A stretch of 64,000 nucleotides of DNA from Pedobacter lusitanus (GCF_040026395.1 NZ_CP157278.1:1798001-1862000); one strand, 5' to 3'. Numbered from the stretch's first letter, positions 26,486 through 35,798 are shown. Notes: generated by a model not told the origin, from the sequence alone. Numbers and translations: made by a program.

Positions 26486-28144
26486 CTAATATCCGGCATT
26501 TTGTTTTAATACGCCTTTGGTCAGATCGATTTCCTTTTGAGGAATAGGCATCAGGTATAACTTATCAGTCCATAAGCGTTGCTGCGCCTGACTGTTTTTA
26601 ATATTATTGATAGTTTTCATTACCTGTGGTGCAATTTTCCAGCGGCGGATATCCATATAACGCTGACCTTCGAGAGCTAACTCTACTCTGCGTTCATTAC
26701 GGATTAACTCTCTTAACGAACTCTGATTGCTATATTTTGAACGGTCTACCACCGGCATTCCGGCACGTGTACGGATCGCATCCAGGGCATCATAAATAGT
26801 TCCATCCGGTCCGCTCACTTCATTTTTAGCTTCTGCATAAGTTAATAAAACTTCTGCATAGCGGATTAAAATTACGTTGGCATAGTTATCTACCTGCTCA
26901 CGGAAAATCGCAGGATCTACCATTTTACGGAAATTATAACCTGTCTGAGACATGTTGGAAGCTCCTTCTACCCAGTTAAATTTGTAATTATCAGCCATTG
27001 CTGTCCATGGTGCATTTTCAAATAAAACAGTTGCATATAAACGCGGATCACGATTTTTATATTCGTTGGCAAAAGCAGGATCTTTAGCCAGATACAGGGC
27101 TGCACGCTGTGCTGGATCAACCGGAGTTACCGCATCTCCTGTTTTATAACTTGCATAACTGTCTACCAATGATTGTGTAGGTGTTACTGAACTCCATCCG
27201 CCAATAGTACCCGGAGGTAAATAGGTGTTAATAGAGTTGGCATCTATCTGTTTGATATATTGACGGTCCAGTATAACTTCAGAGTTTCCGTTATTTTTCT
27301 GATAAAAGATCGACTCATAGCTGCTTAAACCCAAACGGAATTTCTTTTCATCTGCGGCATCCGTAAAGTTAACCCACTGGCTATAGTCATCTGTATTTCC
27401 TGAGGTGGTTACTTTAAACAAGCTATAACCTAATCCCATAACCTGACTGGATGCATCAGCTGCTTGTTGCCACTGTCCATCATACAGATAAGCTCTGGCT
27501 TTTAAAGCTAAAGCGGCCCCTTTGGTAATTCTGCCTTTTTCATTTGGCTTACCACCTGCATAAGACTGAGGTAAAACTTTGGAGACTGCCTCCAGTTCAT
27601 CCAAAACAAATTTCAAAACATCCGCCTTTGAAGTTTGCGGAACGTTTTCTTCTCCAATGGCTACCACATGCGTGATTAAAGGAACGGCTCCAAATCTGCT
27701 CAGCAAATTGAAATAATTGAAAGCCCTCAGAAAGCGTACTTCTGCTTTATAGCGTTCTAACAATGCTTTATCTATAGCAGTTACCTTATCTGCGTTATCC
27801 AGGAAATAATTAGCACGGCGGATACCTATATAATCCCATCCGTTATCTGAATTGGCCGATGTAATTGCTCCTGAAGAAGCATCGGTAGCAAAACTTTCCC
27901 ATGGATACTGTGCATGTGCATTGTCGGATGCCCCATCGCAATAAAAAATACCGTATGCCCCATCTACTCCGGGAAGTTGATTATAAACTCCCATGACGGT
28001 CTTATAAACATCATTTTCACTTTTCCAGAAAGTAGTTTCTGAAAGCTGATCCAGTGGTGGTCTTTCTAAAAAATCTTTTTTACAGGAAGTGGCAACACTA
28101 AGTGCCAGTAAGCCTGTAAGTATATATATTGATGATCTTTTCAT
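26486..28144 (-). CDS. susD-like: SusD/RagB-family surface glycan-binding lipoprotein, locus 2
   Basis: A 552-residue lipoprotein, lipobox LSVATSC with C21, followed by KKDFLER, a typical surface-export context. SusD features include RYKAEVRFLRAFNYFNLLSRFGAVPL (about 130-155), AALALKARAYLYDGQW, VILIRYAEVLLTYAEAKNE and NERRVELALEGQRYMDIRRW. Pairs with the STN-bearing SusC 18 bp upstream. The sulfatase follows on the same strand behind a hairpin. Confidence 0.95.
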   Translation of the reverse strand: MKRSSIYILTGLLALSVATSCKKDFLERPPLDQLSETTFWKSENDVYKTVMGVYNQLPGVDGAYGIFYCDGASDNAHAQYPWESFATDASSGAITSANSDNGWDYIGIRRANYFLDNADKVTAIDKALLERYKAEVRFLRAFNYFNLLSRFGAVPLITHVVAIGEENVPQTSKADVLKFVLDELEAVSKVLPQSYAGGKPNEKGRITKGAALALKARAYLYDGQWQQAADASSQVMGLGYSLFKVTTSGNTDDYSQWVNFTDAADEKKFRLGLSSYESIFYQKNNGNSEVILDRQYIKQIDANSINTYLPPGTIGGWSSVTPTQSLVDSYASYKTGDAVTPVDPAQRAALYLAKDPAFANEYKNRDPRLYATVLFENAPWTAMADNYKFNWVEGASNMSQTGYNFRKMVDPAIFREQVDNYANVILIRYAEVLLTYAEAKNEVSGPDGTIYDALDAIRTRAGMPVVDRSKYSNQSSLRELIRNERRVELALEGQRYMDIRRWKIAPQVMKTINNIKNSQAQQRLWTDKLYLMPIPQKEIDLTKGVLKQNAGY

Positions 28145-28162
28145 TGTCTTATTTTTTGATGA

Positions 28163-31100
28163 TTAAAAACTCGCATTTAAGCCCAGTGAATAGGTTTTAA
28201 TACCTGGATACCCGCCTCTGCCTGAACCTGATTCCGGATCATAATCTGCCAGACGTTTGTCTGCCATAATGGTAAATGGATTATTGGTTGTGGCATAAAA
28301 ACGTAATCTGGACATTCCAAATTTCTTACTCACCTGTTTTGGCAAGGTATAACCCAGTGTAATTCCTCTGACTCTGAAATATGCACCACTAAACAACCAG
28401 AAAGATGAAGTTTGTGTATAATTCTGTCCACCTGCGGCAGTGGTTAAAATGCGTGGAAAATCTGCATTAGGATTAGGATTATCTGCTGTCCAGCGATTTA
28501 ACCATTGCTCTTTAACATTAGCTCCGTTGAAAAATGGAAAGGCAGCTTCCTGTGATAAATAAGTTTTAACATTTGCCACACCATAAGTAAGCACATTAAA
28601 ATCAAATCCTTTATAGCTGGCACTAAGGTTAAAACCATAGTTAAACCAGGGAACATCATTACCCAGCACTTTACGGTCAAGGGCATCAATCTTACCATCA
28701 CCATTCAGATCTTTGTATTTTATATCACCAGGTCCTGTAGCTGCAGATTGGAATGCATGATTTTTTACATCAGCAGCATCTGTAAAAAGACCATCTGCCT
28801 CATAGCCGTAAAATGAACCTATAGATTCACCTATACGCTGGATATATGGGTCAGAAAGGTTATCTCTTCCATCTCCCAATCCCGTAATTTTATTTTTGAT
28901 TACAGAGAAATTACCACTGATGCTGTAACTGAAATCACTGCCGATTTTATCATTATAGGTTAAACCAAATTCAAAACCTCTGTTTTGTGTTGATGCGGCA
29001 TTGATTAATGGCAAACCAGTGTTTCTGGCATCAGTAGTACTTGTATTCACACCAATAGTACCTGGAGTGGAAACTCTTAACAAGAGGTCTTTGGTATTTT
29101 TGATATAATAATCAGCTGTAATATCCAGCTTTCCTTTAAACAAAGTCATATCCAATCCGAAATCAGTCATATAGACTTTTTCCCATGTAGCTAAGGGGTT
29201 AGGGATTTTTCCCTGCCATGTACCATCCTGTGCAGCACCTTCAAAACTATACTGATATCCGGTATTAATTAATCCGAAATAGTTACCCACAGGGACTACA
29301 TCCTGATTTCCTAATGAACCATAAGAACCACGTAGTTTCAGATTGCTGATCCAGCTGATATCTTTCATGAAATCTTCTTTCGAGACATTCCATCCAGCGG
29401 AGAAAGACGGGAATATTGCTCTGCGGATATCCTGACGGAAACGTGAAGAATAATCTATACGGGTATTTACCTCAAACAGGTATCTGTCATTGTAAACATA
29501 GTTAAAGCGGCCAAATACCGAACGCATTGCCCATTCTGTCTGCCCGCTTCTGTTTGCCTGTCCGTCATCATCCGAATTGATATCTTCACCGTTGGAAGAT
29601 CCGCTTCCGACAGTAGTCATATCATTGTTAGGGAAATTTTTACGGCCTACAAAAGCAGTTCTGTAAACATTACTTTCCTGACTTCCACCAAATGTGATCT
29701 TTCCATAATGTTTATCAAAAGTACGTTCGTAATTCACCGTTCCCTGTACCAGCAATTCTCTGCGTTTACGGTAATATTCCTTCATATCATTTACAGTAGT
29801 TGCTGTAGTAGTAAGCGGCGCACCAGTTAAGAAATTATTAATTGGCGTTGTCGTATTATTGAAGGTATTGGAATTTCCGTCTGTAAATTTGAAAGAGGCC
29901 AATCCTGTAACTGATAAACCTTTTAACGGGGTCAGCACAAAATTAGCTGCTGTCTGCAGATAATTATCTCTGTCCCAGCTCCAGCCACCTTCCTGAATTG
30001 AACGGGACTGGTTACGGCCAGCTGTCTGCGCATTGACCACACCGTTATCGATACTTCCCCAATCTCCGTTACTCTGACGATATACTGAAGTAGGTAATGA
30101 ACGGTTTAATTCTGTCCAGCTTAAATCACCCTGACGATCGAAATTCTGACTGGTGAAAGACAGATTGGTTCCGATTTTCAGAATATCAGGAACAATAATA
30201 CTTTCTGTATTTAATTTACCACCAATCCTGCTTTGTTTTTTATCCGGAATCAATGATGCCTGGGTCAGGTAATTCAATCCTAAATAAGTACTTGTTGTTT
30301 TGCCTGGTGAATTAATATTCACACTGATATTACTCTGAGGAGCAGTTTTGCGTAATACTTTATCATACCAGTTTGTATTCGGATATAAATCCGGCTGAGA
30401 ACCATCGCGGTAAGCCTGAATCTGCGCAGGTGTAAAAAGTGCTTTACCACCTGCATTGGTTCTGGCTTCGTTATATAAATTAGCGTAATCAACTGATCCT
30501 ACGTATTTAGGCAGGAATGTCGCTTTCTGAATACCATAATCAGCATTCAGTTCTACAACTGTTCTGTCTCCGCCACCACGTTTGGTAGTTACCATGATAA
30601 CTCCGTTTGCAGCTCTTGAGCCATATAATGCTGCTGAAGATGCATCTTTTAAGATCGAAACACTGGCTATATCATTTGGATTTAAGGCAGAAAATTCTAC
30701 TGAGGTTGACGGGATACCATCGACAATGTACATCGGTGTTCCATCGCCCTGCAAACTACTTCTACCTCTGATAGATACACCTCCTGAACCATTTGAAGTA
30801 CCGTCAGATTTACGGCTGACATCGCCAGGCCTTTGCAGAATAGTCAGACCGGGAGAAATACCCTGCAGTGCATTTTGCATAGAAGTTACCGGTCTGTCTT
30901 TTAATTGCTTAGGGCTGATCGTAGCGATAGCACCAGTCAGGCTGCTTTTCTTTTGTGTACCATAGGCCACAACGACCACCTCACTAAGGTTACTGGCCTG
31001 TACAGCAAGTTTAATTAACAGCGGACTGCCTGATCCTGCACTTACCTCCTGGGTAATATAGCCCAGGTAAGAAATGACAAGAACTGCCTTTTCATCAACA

Positions 31101-31621
31101 TTCGCTAATTTAAATTGTCCGTTGCTGTCTGTAATACCTCCCTGTGCTGTACCTTTTACTTTAACGGTAGCACCGGGGATACCTTCTCCTTTTTCATCAA
31201 CAACTTTACCAGTCACACTGATATTTGCTTTCACAGCTGCCGGAGTACTGACAGCTGCCTTTTTTTCCTGCACAACTATAGTTTTAGCTGCAATAGTATA
31301 TTCCAGAGACTGATTGGCAAATACCTGCTGAAGGGCATCTTCCAGACTGGCTTCTTTAACTTCAATATTAACTGGTTTTGCCAGTTTCAGATCTTTCCTG
31401 ATAAAGAATATATCATATCCGCTTTGTGTTTTTATTTCATTCAGAATTTTTTCAAGTGATGCATTTTTACGTGAAAGAGTGATGCGGGTTTGTGCAAAAG
31501 CCATCGCATTAAGCTGCAAAACAGCGGTTAAAACTACAATCATCATAAACTTCGTTACGCGAAGAATTTTTTGATTCCTACAGGGCTTCCTGCATGAATT
31601 AAAAGTTAGATTTTCATACAT
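28163..31621 (-). CDS. susC-like: SusC-family TonB transporter with STN signalling domain, locus 2
   Basis: A 1152-residue receptor. Signal peptide about 22-44 (AMAFAQ), then an STN domain (about 45-115) that contacts FecR-type anti-sigma proteins, a carboxypeptidase-regulatory domain (about 135-215), and the plug with EVVVVAYGTQKKSSLTGAI and AALYGSRAANGVIMVTTK. The barrel ends YSLGLNASF. The STN domain and the adjacent sigma/FecR genes show trans-envelope signalling: glycan import would free the ECF sigma factor. The gap to FecR is 99 bp and holds an 8-bp-stem hairpin. The long N-terminal lead means the start is uncertain. Confidence 0.95.
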   Translation of the reverse strand: MYENLTFNSCRKPCRNQKILRVTKFMMIVVLTAVLQLNAMAFAQTRITLSRKNASLEKILNEIKTQSGYDIFFIRKDLKLAKPVNIEVKEASLEDALQQVFANQSLEYTIAAKTIVVQEKKAAVSTPAAVKANISVTGKVVDEKGEGIPGATVKVKGTAQGGITDSNGQFKLANVDEKAVLVISYLGYITQEVSAGSGSPLLIKLAVQASNLSEVVVVAYGTQKKSSLTGAIATISPKQLKDRPVTSMQNALQGISPGLTILQRPGDVSRKSDGTSNGSGGVSIRGRSSLQGDGTPMYIVDGIPSTSVEFSALNPNDIASVSILKDASSAALYGSRAANGVIMVTTKRGGGDRTVVELNADYGIQKATFLPKYVGSVDYANLYNEARTNAGGKALFTPAQIQAYRDGSQPDLYPNTNWYDKVLRKTAPQSNISVNINSPGKTTSTYLGLNYLTQASLIPDKKQSRIGGKLNTESIIVPDILKIGTNLSFTSQNFDRQGDLSWTELNRSLPTSVYRQSNGDWGSIDNGVVNAQTAGRNQSRSIQEGGWSWDRDNYLQTAANFVLTPLKGLSVTGLASFKFTDGNSNTFNNTTTPINNFLTGAPLTTTATTVNDMKEYYRKRRELLVQGTVNYERTFDKHYGKITFGGSQESNVYRTAFVGRKNFPNNDMTTVGSGSSNGEDINSDDDGQANRSGQTEWAMRSVFGRFNYVYNDRYLFEVNTRIDYSSRFRQDIRRAIFPSFSAGWNVSKEDFMKDISWISNLKLRGSYGSLGNQDVVPVGNYFGLINTGYQYSFEGAAQDGTWQGKIPNPLATWEKVYMTDFGLDMTLFKGKLDITADYYIKNTKDLLLRVSTPGTIGVNTSTTDARNTGLPLINAASTQNRGFEFGLTYNDKIGSDFSYSISGNFSVIKNKITGLGDGRDNLSDPYIQRIGESIGSFYGYEADGLFTDAADVKNHAFQSAATGPGDIKYKDLNGDGKIDALDRKVLGNDVPWFNYGFNLSASYKGFDFNVLTYGVANVKTYLSQEAAFPFFNGANVKEQWLNRWTADNPNPNADFPRILTTAAGGQNYTQTSSFWLFSGAYFRVRGITLGYTLPKQVSKKFGMSRLRFYATTNNPFTIMADKRLADYDPESGSGRGGYPGIKTYSLGLNASF

Positions 31622-31642
31622 TGATTTGGTTGTGTTTGATCT

Positions 31643-31670
31643 CGGTTACTCATTTTGGGCTCAGTAACCG
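31643..31670 (-). other. Hairpin between FecR and SusC of locus 2
   Basis: Perfect 8-bp stem CGGTTACT / AGTAACCG around a 12-nt loop, about 50 nt after the FecR stop and 22 nt before the SusC start on the minus strand. It could be a processing or attenuation point that lets SusC be expressed apart from FecR. No T run. Confidence 0.55.
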
Positions 31671-31720
31671 GGTTTAGTTGATAATTTTGTTGCTTGGTGT
31701 GTTTGTGGGGAAAGTAGAAT

Positions 31721-32899
31721 TTATGACATAACAATAACCCTCCTTCCTTCAACCTTAAATTTCATTTTCCGGGTTAATTCTAAAATTTTGATGACTTCTG
31801 CCAGGCTTTTGGATCTGGAAATGGCCCCGCCAAAAGAAATATTATCAAAATGGCCTTCATAGGTAATATCTACGTTATACCATCTGCCAAGTTTCCGCAT
31901 GGATACTTCAAGATCTTCATCTCCGAACGTGAAATAGCCATTTTTCCAGGCAACCACATTATTGATATCTACCTGATCTACTTTAAATGAAGCTTGTTTC
32001 AGCACTGCCTGCTGACCAGGATTTAAGCGTTTTGAACTGTTCGCATTCTGCAGTTCAGTGGTTTTCGAAACCTGAACACTTCCTTCTAAAAGTGTGGTTT
32101 TGGTTACCTGTTCGTCTTTATAGGCGTTGACATTAAAATGGGTACCCAATACCTGCACCTGCTGCCCGTCTGTGATTACGGTAAATGGTCTCTTTTTATC
32201 TTTTGATACTTCAAAGTATCCTTCACCTGTTAATTCTACCTTTCTCAGGTTCCCGGTAAATTGTGTCGGGTATTTCAATGATGAGGCTGCATTCAGCCAG
32301 ACTTTAGTTCCATCTGGCAGATTGATCTGATACTGCCCGCCTACAGGAGTTTCAATAGTGTTGAATTGTGGACCTGCCTGGGAAGTACCGGCAATGGCAG
32401 CTTTCTTTACGGTATAAACCAGCTGTCCATCAGCGGTCTTGGTAACTGATATACCTGATTGCTCTGCAATTTCTCCGTTGGTCGTATCTGTTAAACTGAT
32501 TTTTTTACCATTAGCCAATGTTAAAGTTGCCTTATTTCCTCCTGGCTTGATCACCGAAGCGAGCTGTACGGCATTTCTCTGTGGATAAGACAATTTGGTA
32601 TGGAAAGAAAAATATAAGGCAGTTCCTGCTATCAGGATAAAAAGAGCAGCTGCTAAAACTGAATATTTCAATCTAGCGTTTCTTTGCTTTGGGAAGCGGA
32701 TACCCAGTTTACTGTATATCTTTTTGTGAATACGCTCTCCCGGATTATCAGGTTCATCTTCTTGTTCAACAATCAATCCGGTATCATCAAAAGAGTTATA
32801 CCACGTATTAAACGTATTTTTTTCTTCTTCTGTAATTGTGCCTTTACGCCACTTTTCAGCTAGGTCAGATAGTTTGTCTTTATCCTGATTGGAACTCAT
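31721..32899 (-). CDS. FecR-family anti-sigma factor
   Basis: A 392-residue inner-membrane protein. N-terminal cytoplasmic domain (about 1-80, with EEKNTFNTWYNSFD) that would hold the sigma factor, one membrane helix (about 88-108, LAAALFILIAGTALYFSF) and a periplasmic FecR domain (about 175-280: TPVGGQYQINLPDGTKVWLNAASSLKYPTQF) followed by the DUF4974-type tail (about 320-390: SMRKLGRWYNVDITYEG). It would pass the signal from the STN domain of the adjacent SusC. It lies 64 bp after the ECF sigma gene. Confidence 0.93.
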   Translation of the reverse strand: MSSNQDKDKLSDLAEKWRKGTITEEEKNTFNTWYNSFDDTGLIVEQEDEPDNPGERIHKKIYSKLGIRFPKQRNARLKYSVLAAALFILIAGTALYFSFHTKLSYPQRNAVQLASVIKPGGNKATLTLANGKKISLTDTTNGEIAEQSGISVTKTADGQLVYTVKKAAIAGTSQAGPQFNTIETPVGGQYQINLPDGTKVWLNAASSLKYPTQFTGNLRKVELTGEGYFEVSKDKKRPFTVITDGQQVQVLGTHFNVNAYKDEQVTKTTLLEGSVQVSKTTELQNANSSKRLNPGQQAVLKQASFKVDQVDINNVVAWKNGYFTFGDEDLEVSMRKLGRWYNVDITYEGHFDNISFGGAISRSKSLAEVIKILELTRKMKFKVEGRRVIVMS

Positions 32900-32963
32900 T
32901 ATAATGGCTGTTTAACTAATAGCCAAACCAATCGGGGAAATCCCTTAGTCTACAATGATTTTT

Positions 32964-33602
32964 TTATAAGAAAAGTACGGACTTAGCCATTTCTGCTAAA
33001 TAGCCAAATCTGATACGTATAGTTTTTCTGGCTTTGGAAAGATGGGCTTCCACTGTTTTCTCTGCAATATTCAGCTCTTCAGCAATCTGTTTCTGAGAAT
33101 AACCTTTTTCATGTTTCAGTTTAAAAACAAGCAGACACTTTTCAGGCAGGACCCTGATAGTCATAGCCAGCTGATTTTGAAGCTCATTAAAATCAAGCTG
33201 ATCTGAAGTAGATTCATCCACTGCTGAACTCCATACCAGTACTTCTTTTTTGACCCTGTTCTCTCTGCTCTTTTTAGCCATTCTGTTGATGACTTCAAAT
33301 TTTACAGCCACAGAAAAATAGTTCTGAAATCCTTTGGTCAATTCAAAATTGCTGCGTTTTCTCCAGAGATTACAAAAAATGTCCTGAACAATTTCTTCTG
33401 CTTCACAGGAATCCTCTATCCTGTGTCTGGCAGCAACATAAAGTCTTTCCCAGTATCTCTTATAAATCTCATTAAATGCAGCTTCATCGCCACTGGTTAT
33501 GAGTATAGCCAACTCATTATCTGAAAGGATATCATAAGATTTTTTATTCCTGATCGTAAACAATGAATGCAACATTTTATTGAGTTTAGTCTTGGTTCGC
33601 AA
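32964..33602 (-). CDS. ECF RNA polymerase sigma factor
   Basis: A 212-residue sigma-70 family protein of the FecI/Bacteroidota type. Region 2 (about 28-95: DEAAFNEIYKRYWERLYVAARHRIED and EEIVQDIFCNLWRKRSN) and region 4 (about 150-200: GYSQKQIAEELNIAEKTVEAHLSKARKTIR) are complete. It should drive the SusCD/sulfatase genes when released by FecR. The FGE gene ends 9 bp upstream, so the sigma gene shares its promoter, which brings it under the LacI-type operators further upstream. The start might be the internal Met at residue 10. Confidence 0.93.
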   Translation of the reverse strand: MRTKTKLNKMLHSLFTIRNKKSYDILSDNELAILITSGDEAAFNEIYKRYWERLYVAARHRIEDSCEAEEIVQDIFCNLWRKRSNFELTKGFQNYFSVAVKFEVINRMAKKSRENRVKKEVLVWSSAVDESTSDQLDFNELQNQLAMTIRVLPEKCLLVFKLKHEKGYSQKQIAEELNIAEKTVEAHLSKARKTIRIRFGYLAEMAKSVLFL

Positions 33603-33611
33603 TTACAAGGA

Positions 33612-34757
33612 TCAGCTCCTCTGTTTAGGTTTTGTAGAAACACACCGGAAGCCTGTATTTTGCAGGCCTGTATCTGGTGATGATTTCATTCTGGCAGTTA
33701 CTCTATATCCTTTACAATAGGATTCGTTACACATGAACGAGCCTCCGCGGGTCACTTTTTTAGGAACCAGTGGTTCCTGAGGATCAAAACTTTGCTGCGG
33801 GCCTTTCGGGTTAACAGTGATCTGATTACTCAGATCCTGATAATAATTACCGTCATACCAGTCAGCTACCCATTCCCAGACATTTCCGGACATATCATAT
33901 AATCCATAAGTATTGGCGTCAAAAGATGCTACCGGAGCTACTCCCTGAAAATTGTCCAGGTTTGTATTTTTATCAGGAAAACTTCCCTGCCAGGTATTTG
34001 CTTTAGGCCTTCCCTTCTCTATAGGTTCATTCCCCCATGAATAAATTGCATTCTTAAGTCCGCCACGGGCAGCATATTCCCATTCGGCTTCTGTTGGTAA
34101 GCGTTTGCCAGCCCATTTGGCATAGGCATTAGCATCTTCCCAGCAAACCTGTGTAACCGGGTAATCTTCTCTTCCTCTGATATTTTGATTCGGCCCCTCC
34201 GGATGTCTCCAGTTTGCGCCCGGAGTCCAGCTCCACCATAAACTGGCGTTGTCCAGAGGTACCGGATGTAGGGGCGGCGTAAAAGTAAGTGCTGAGGGAA
34301 CCATTATCTCATCGGCTGGTTTTGGGGTTCCTTCTGGTAAATCCTTTTTAATTTCATCCCAAACCGGTTTACGTTCAGCAACGGTTACATATCCTGTCGC
34401 TTTAACAAAAGCTTCAAATTGTGCATTCGTCACTTCAGTTTCATCCATCCAAAAGCCATTCAGTTTTACTTCATGGGCCGGATATTCATCCATCCTGCCT
34501 TCATTATCTCTTGCTCCCATGACGAAACTTCCGCCAGGAATCCAGACCATTTTAGATTTACTGCTCCCTTTTTGTGCTATAACAATACGGTTAGCTGTAT
34601 TCATTACCGGAACGCCGTAACGTGAAGGCAAACTGCTGCTGCACGAAGAACCTGAATCATGCGTGTGCACTGTATCTCGCTGTTCCTTTATTTTTTGTTT
34701 ACAGGATACCACAACCAATAAAGGCAGCAGATAGAAGGCTCTTTTATTCTTTTTCAT
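33612..34757 (-). CDS. Formylglycine-generating enzyme (FGE/SUMF1 fold), predicted lipoprotein
   Basis: FGE oxidises the sulfatase cysteine to formylglycine. This 381-residue protein has the whole SUMF1 fold: MVWIPGGSFVMG (about 70-81), DETEVTNAQFEAFVKATGY, RLPTEAEWEYAARGG, YDMSGNVWEWVADWYD, and the C-terminal RGGSFMCNESYCKGYR block. C343 and C348 match the Cys pair that binds copper in true FGEs, so this should be active and not a mere structural relative such as GldK. The N-terminus is a lipoprotein signal (lipobox VVVSC, C19), so maturation would take place outside the cytoplasm. It starts the operon sigma-FecR-SusC-SusD-sulfatase-GH2; two LacI-type palindromes precede it. Confidence 0.88.
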   Translation of the reverse strand: MKKNKRAFYLLPLLVVVSCKQKIKEQRDTVHTHDSGSSCSSSLPSRYGVPVMNTANRIVIAQKGSSKSKMVWIPGGSFVMGARDNEGRMDEYPAHEVKLNGFWMDETEVTNAQFEAFVKATGYVTVAERKPVWDEIKKDLPEGTPKPADEIMVPSALTFTPPLHPVPLDNASLWWSWTPGANWRHPEGPNQNIRGREDYPVTQVCWEDANAYAKWAGKRLPTEAEWEYAARGGLKNAIYSWGNEPIEKGRPKANTWQGSFPDKNTNLDNFQGVAPVASFDANTYGLYDMSGNVWEWVADWYDGNYYQDLSNQITVNPKGPQQSFDPQEPLVPKKVTRGGSFMCNESYCKGYRVTARMKSSPDTGLQNTGFRCVSTKPKQRS

Positions 34758-34894
34758 ATATCGTCTTGCACAAGAGTTTCAACCAAAAAAGGTTCAGCAG
34801 GGGAATCTGGTCAGTCAGGATTTTTTTTTTAATAGTATATCAGGTTCAGAACTAATATACTGGCATGCTTTCTATTAAAACAGATCAGAACTAC

Positions 34895-34906
34895 GCAAAC
34901 GCTTGC
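34895..34906. promoter_or_regulatory. LacI-type operator, FGE-proximal
   Basis: GCAAACGCTTGC, a palindrome with one mismatch against the perfect copy at 7502, 138 bp upstream of the FGE start. Confidence 0.6.
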
Positions 34907-35040
34907 ATAACTATTGCTGCATCAAAGAATTCAGGATACTTTTTTGCCTGAGGTGATACAAAATAAATGTAAAATCAAGTTAATTAAGGTGCCTTTAATG
35001 ATTTACAGTAAACTGGGCATTTAGCTGCTAAATCTCAGCA

Positions 35041-35050
35041 CAAACGTTTG
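35041..35050. promoter_or_regulatory. LacI-type operator, FGE-distal
   Basis: Perfect CAAACGTTTG core, 284 bp upstream of the FGE start and 31 bp beyond the haemoglobin stop codon. About 146 bp (some 14 helix turns) separate it from the proximal site, a spacing compatible with looping. Confidence 0.65.
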
Positions 35051-35081
35051 TTTTATGCTCTCAAGGCTCCTGAGACCTGTT

Positions 35082-35468
35082 TTACTGAATGACTCTATTT
35101 GCTCCGCCACTCATTCCACGCAAACGCTGTAAAAACATTTCAGCCATTAATGCGGCTCTTTTTTTAGCGTCTGAGGCAACAGGGCCTTCAAAATTATCGT
35201 CTATAGTAGCATTGAATAAGATTAACCACCGTTCAAAATGTGATGCATTAATAGCCAGGGGAGCGTGTTTGGCAAAGGGACTACCACGAAAACCCGGAAC
35301 ACCAAATAATGCAGCATTCCAGAAACGGTACATTTGCTGAAGATGAGGTTCCCAGTCTTTAATAGCTCTCCCGAAAACCGGACCGATCAGTTCGTCCTGC
35401 TGTACTTTAACATAAAATGTATCAACAAACAAAATAATATCTTCCAGATTTTCCACATCAGCTCTCAT
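35082..35468 (-). CDS. Group III truncated haemoglobin (trHb3)
   Basis: A 128-residue globin of the group III class. The proximal histidine is H77 in NASHFERWL; Y19 (FYVKV) is the likely B10 residue and H42 precedes the E helix (HLQQMYRFW). The KHAPLAINASHF stretch is characteristic. These proteins bind oxygen or nitric oxide and may help in nitrosative or low-oxygen stress. It is single, without an operon partner; a 24-nt perfect palindrome lies 38-61 bp upstream and is a candidate operator. The FGE operon begins downstream on the same strand. Confidence 0.9.
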   Translation of the reverse strand: MRADVENLEDIILFVDTFYVKVQQDELIGPVFGRAIKDWEPHLQQMYRFWNAALFGVPGFRGSPFAKHAPLAINASHFERWLILFNATIDDNFEGPVASDAKKRAALMAEMFLQRLRGMSGGANRVIQ

Positions 35469-35505
35469 AGCTGCAAATTTACGGAAGATCAGCGGAGGTT
35501 GTCTG

Positions 35506-35529
35506 ATCCTGAAAATATATTTTCAGGAT
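35506..35529. promoter_or_regulatory. 24-nt perfect palindrome before the haemoglobin gene
   Basis: A perfect dyad with half-site ATCCTGAAAATA, no mismatches over 24 nt, sits 38-61 bp upstream of the trHb3 start. Regulators of nitrosative stress use such symmetric sites; which family binds here is not known. It could also affect the small ORFs beginning at 35632. Confidence 0.7.
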
Positions 35530-35631
35530 ATAAATCATAATTAAACCATACCTATGTAACATTCTCAGGAGAAATTAATATTTATTAAAGAAATATTTGC
35601 TTTTGTAGTTTAAAAGCAGACATTTGTTTTA

Positions 35632-35772
35632 ATGGGTTTACTAAAGCACATCTTACAAAAGCTTGGGATTACAGTTGCATTAAAATTGCAGCCTGTCCGT
35701 GCTGTGCAGCGTCGCCCCGTTTCTTACAATTCAGGATACTTCCTTAAAAACAGTAAAGACTTTATCCAGTAA
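35632..35772 (+). CDS. Small ORF 1, 46 residues, ending KDFIQ
   Basis: Open frame from ATG 35632 to TAA 35772: a short hydrophobic-basic N-terminus (MGLLKHILQKLGITVALK), a basic middle (VRAVQRRPVSY) and the tail YFLKNSKDFIQ. It has no recognisable domain. What supports it is the next small ORF: both end in SKDFI(Q/K) and then share the same stop and hairpin over 47 bp at about 79 percent identity. The conserved coding end with a conserved 3' hairpin suggests a duplicated short gene. Could be a stress peptide, a modified-peptide precursor or a spurious frame. Confidence 0.45.
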   Translation: MGLLKHILQKLGITVALKLQPVRAVQRRPVSYNSGYFLKNSKDFIQ

Positions 35773-35798
35773 GTCCCGGCCCGTTTCAGGTTTGGGCC
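35752..35798 (+). repeat. Direct-repeat copy 1: shared ORF end plus hairpin
   Basis: This 47-bp copy matches 35981-36027 at 37 of 47 positions. It includes the last codons (SKDFI), the TAA stop and a hairpin GGCCC / GGGCC. An AATGA / TCATT pairing with a T run follows (35798-35822), so the unit may end in a terminator. Confidence 0.7.

Larger units (their letters stand above)
34758..35081. other. Upstream control region of the FGE-led operon
   Basis: These 324 bp hold no gene. They include two LacI-type palindromes (34895-34906 and 35041-35050) and AT-rich sequence with a T tract at 34821-34830. No consensus -7 box was found; the closest match is TTATTTTG (minus strand, near 34970). Confidence 0.65.

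Noticed and set aside
30582..31459. Plus-strand frames opposite the locus 2 SusC gene
   Set aside because: They are antisense to a strongly conserved SusC gene and have shadow-like composition.
33612..34757. FGE-like gene as GldK (gliding motility)
   Set aside because: GldK proteins keep the fold but lack the catalytic Cys pair; here C343 and C348 are present and the context is a sulfatase operon.
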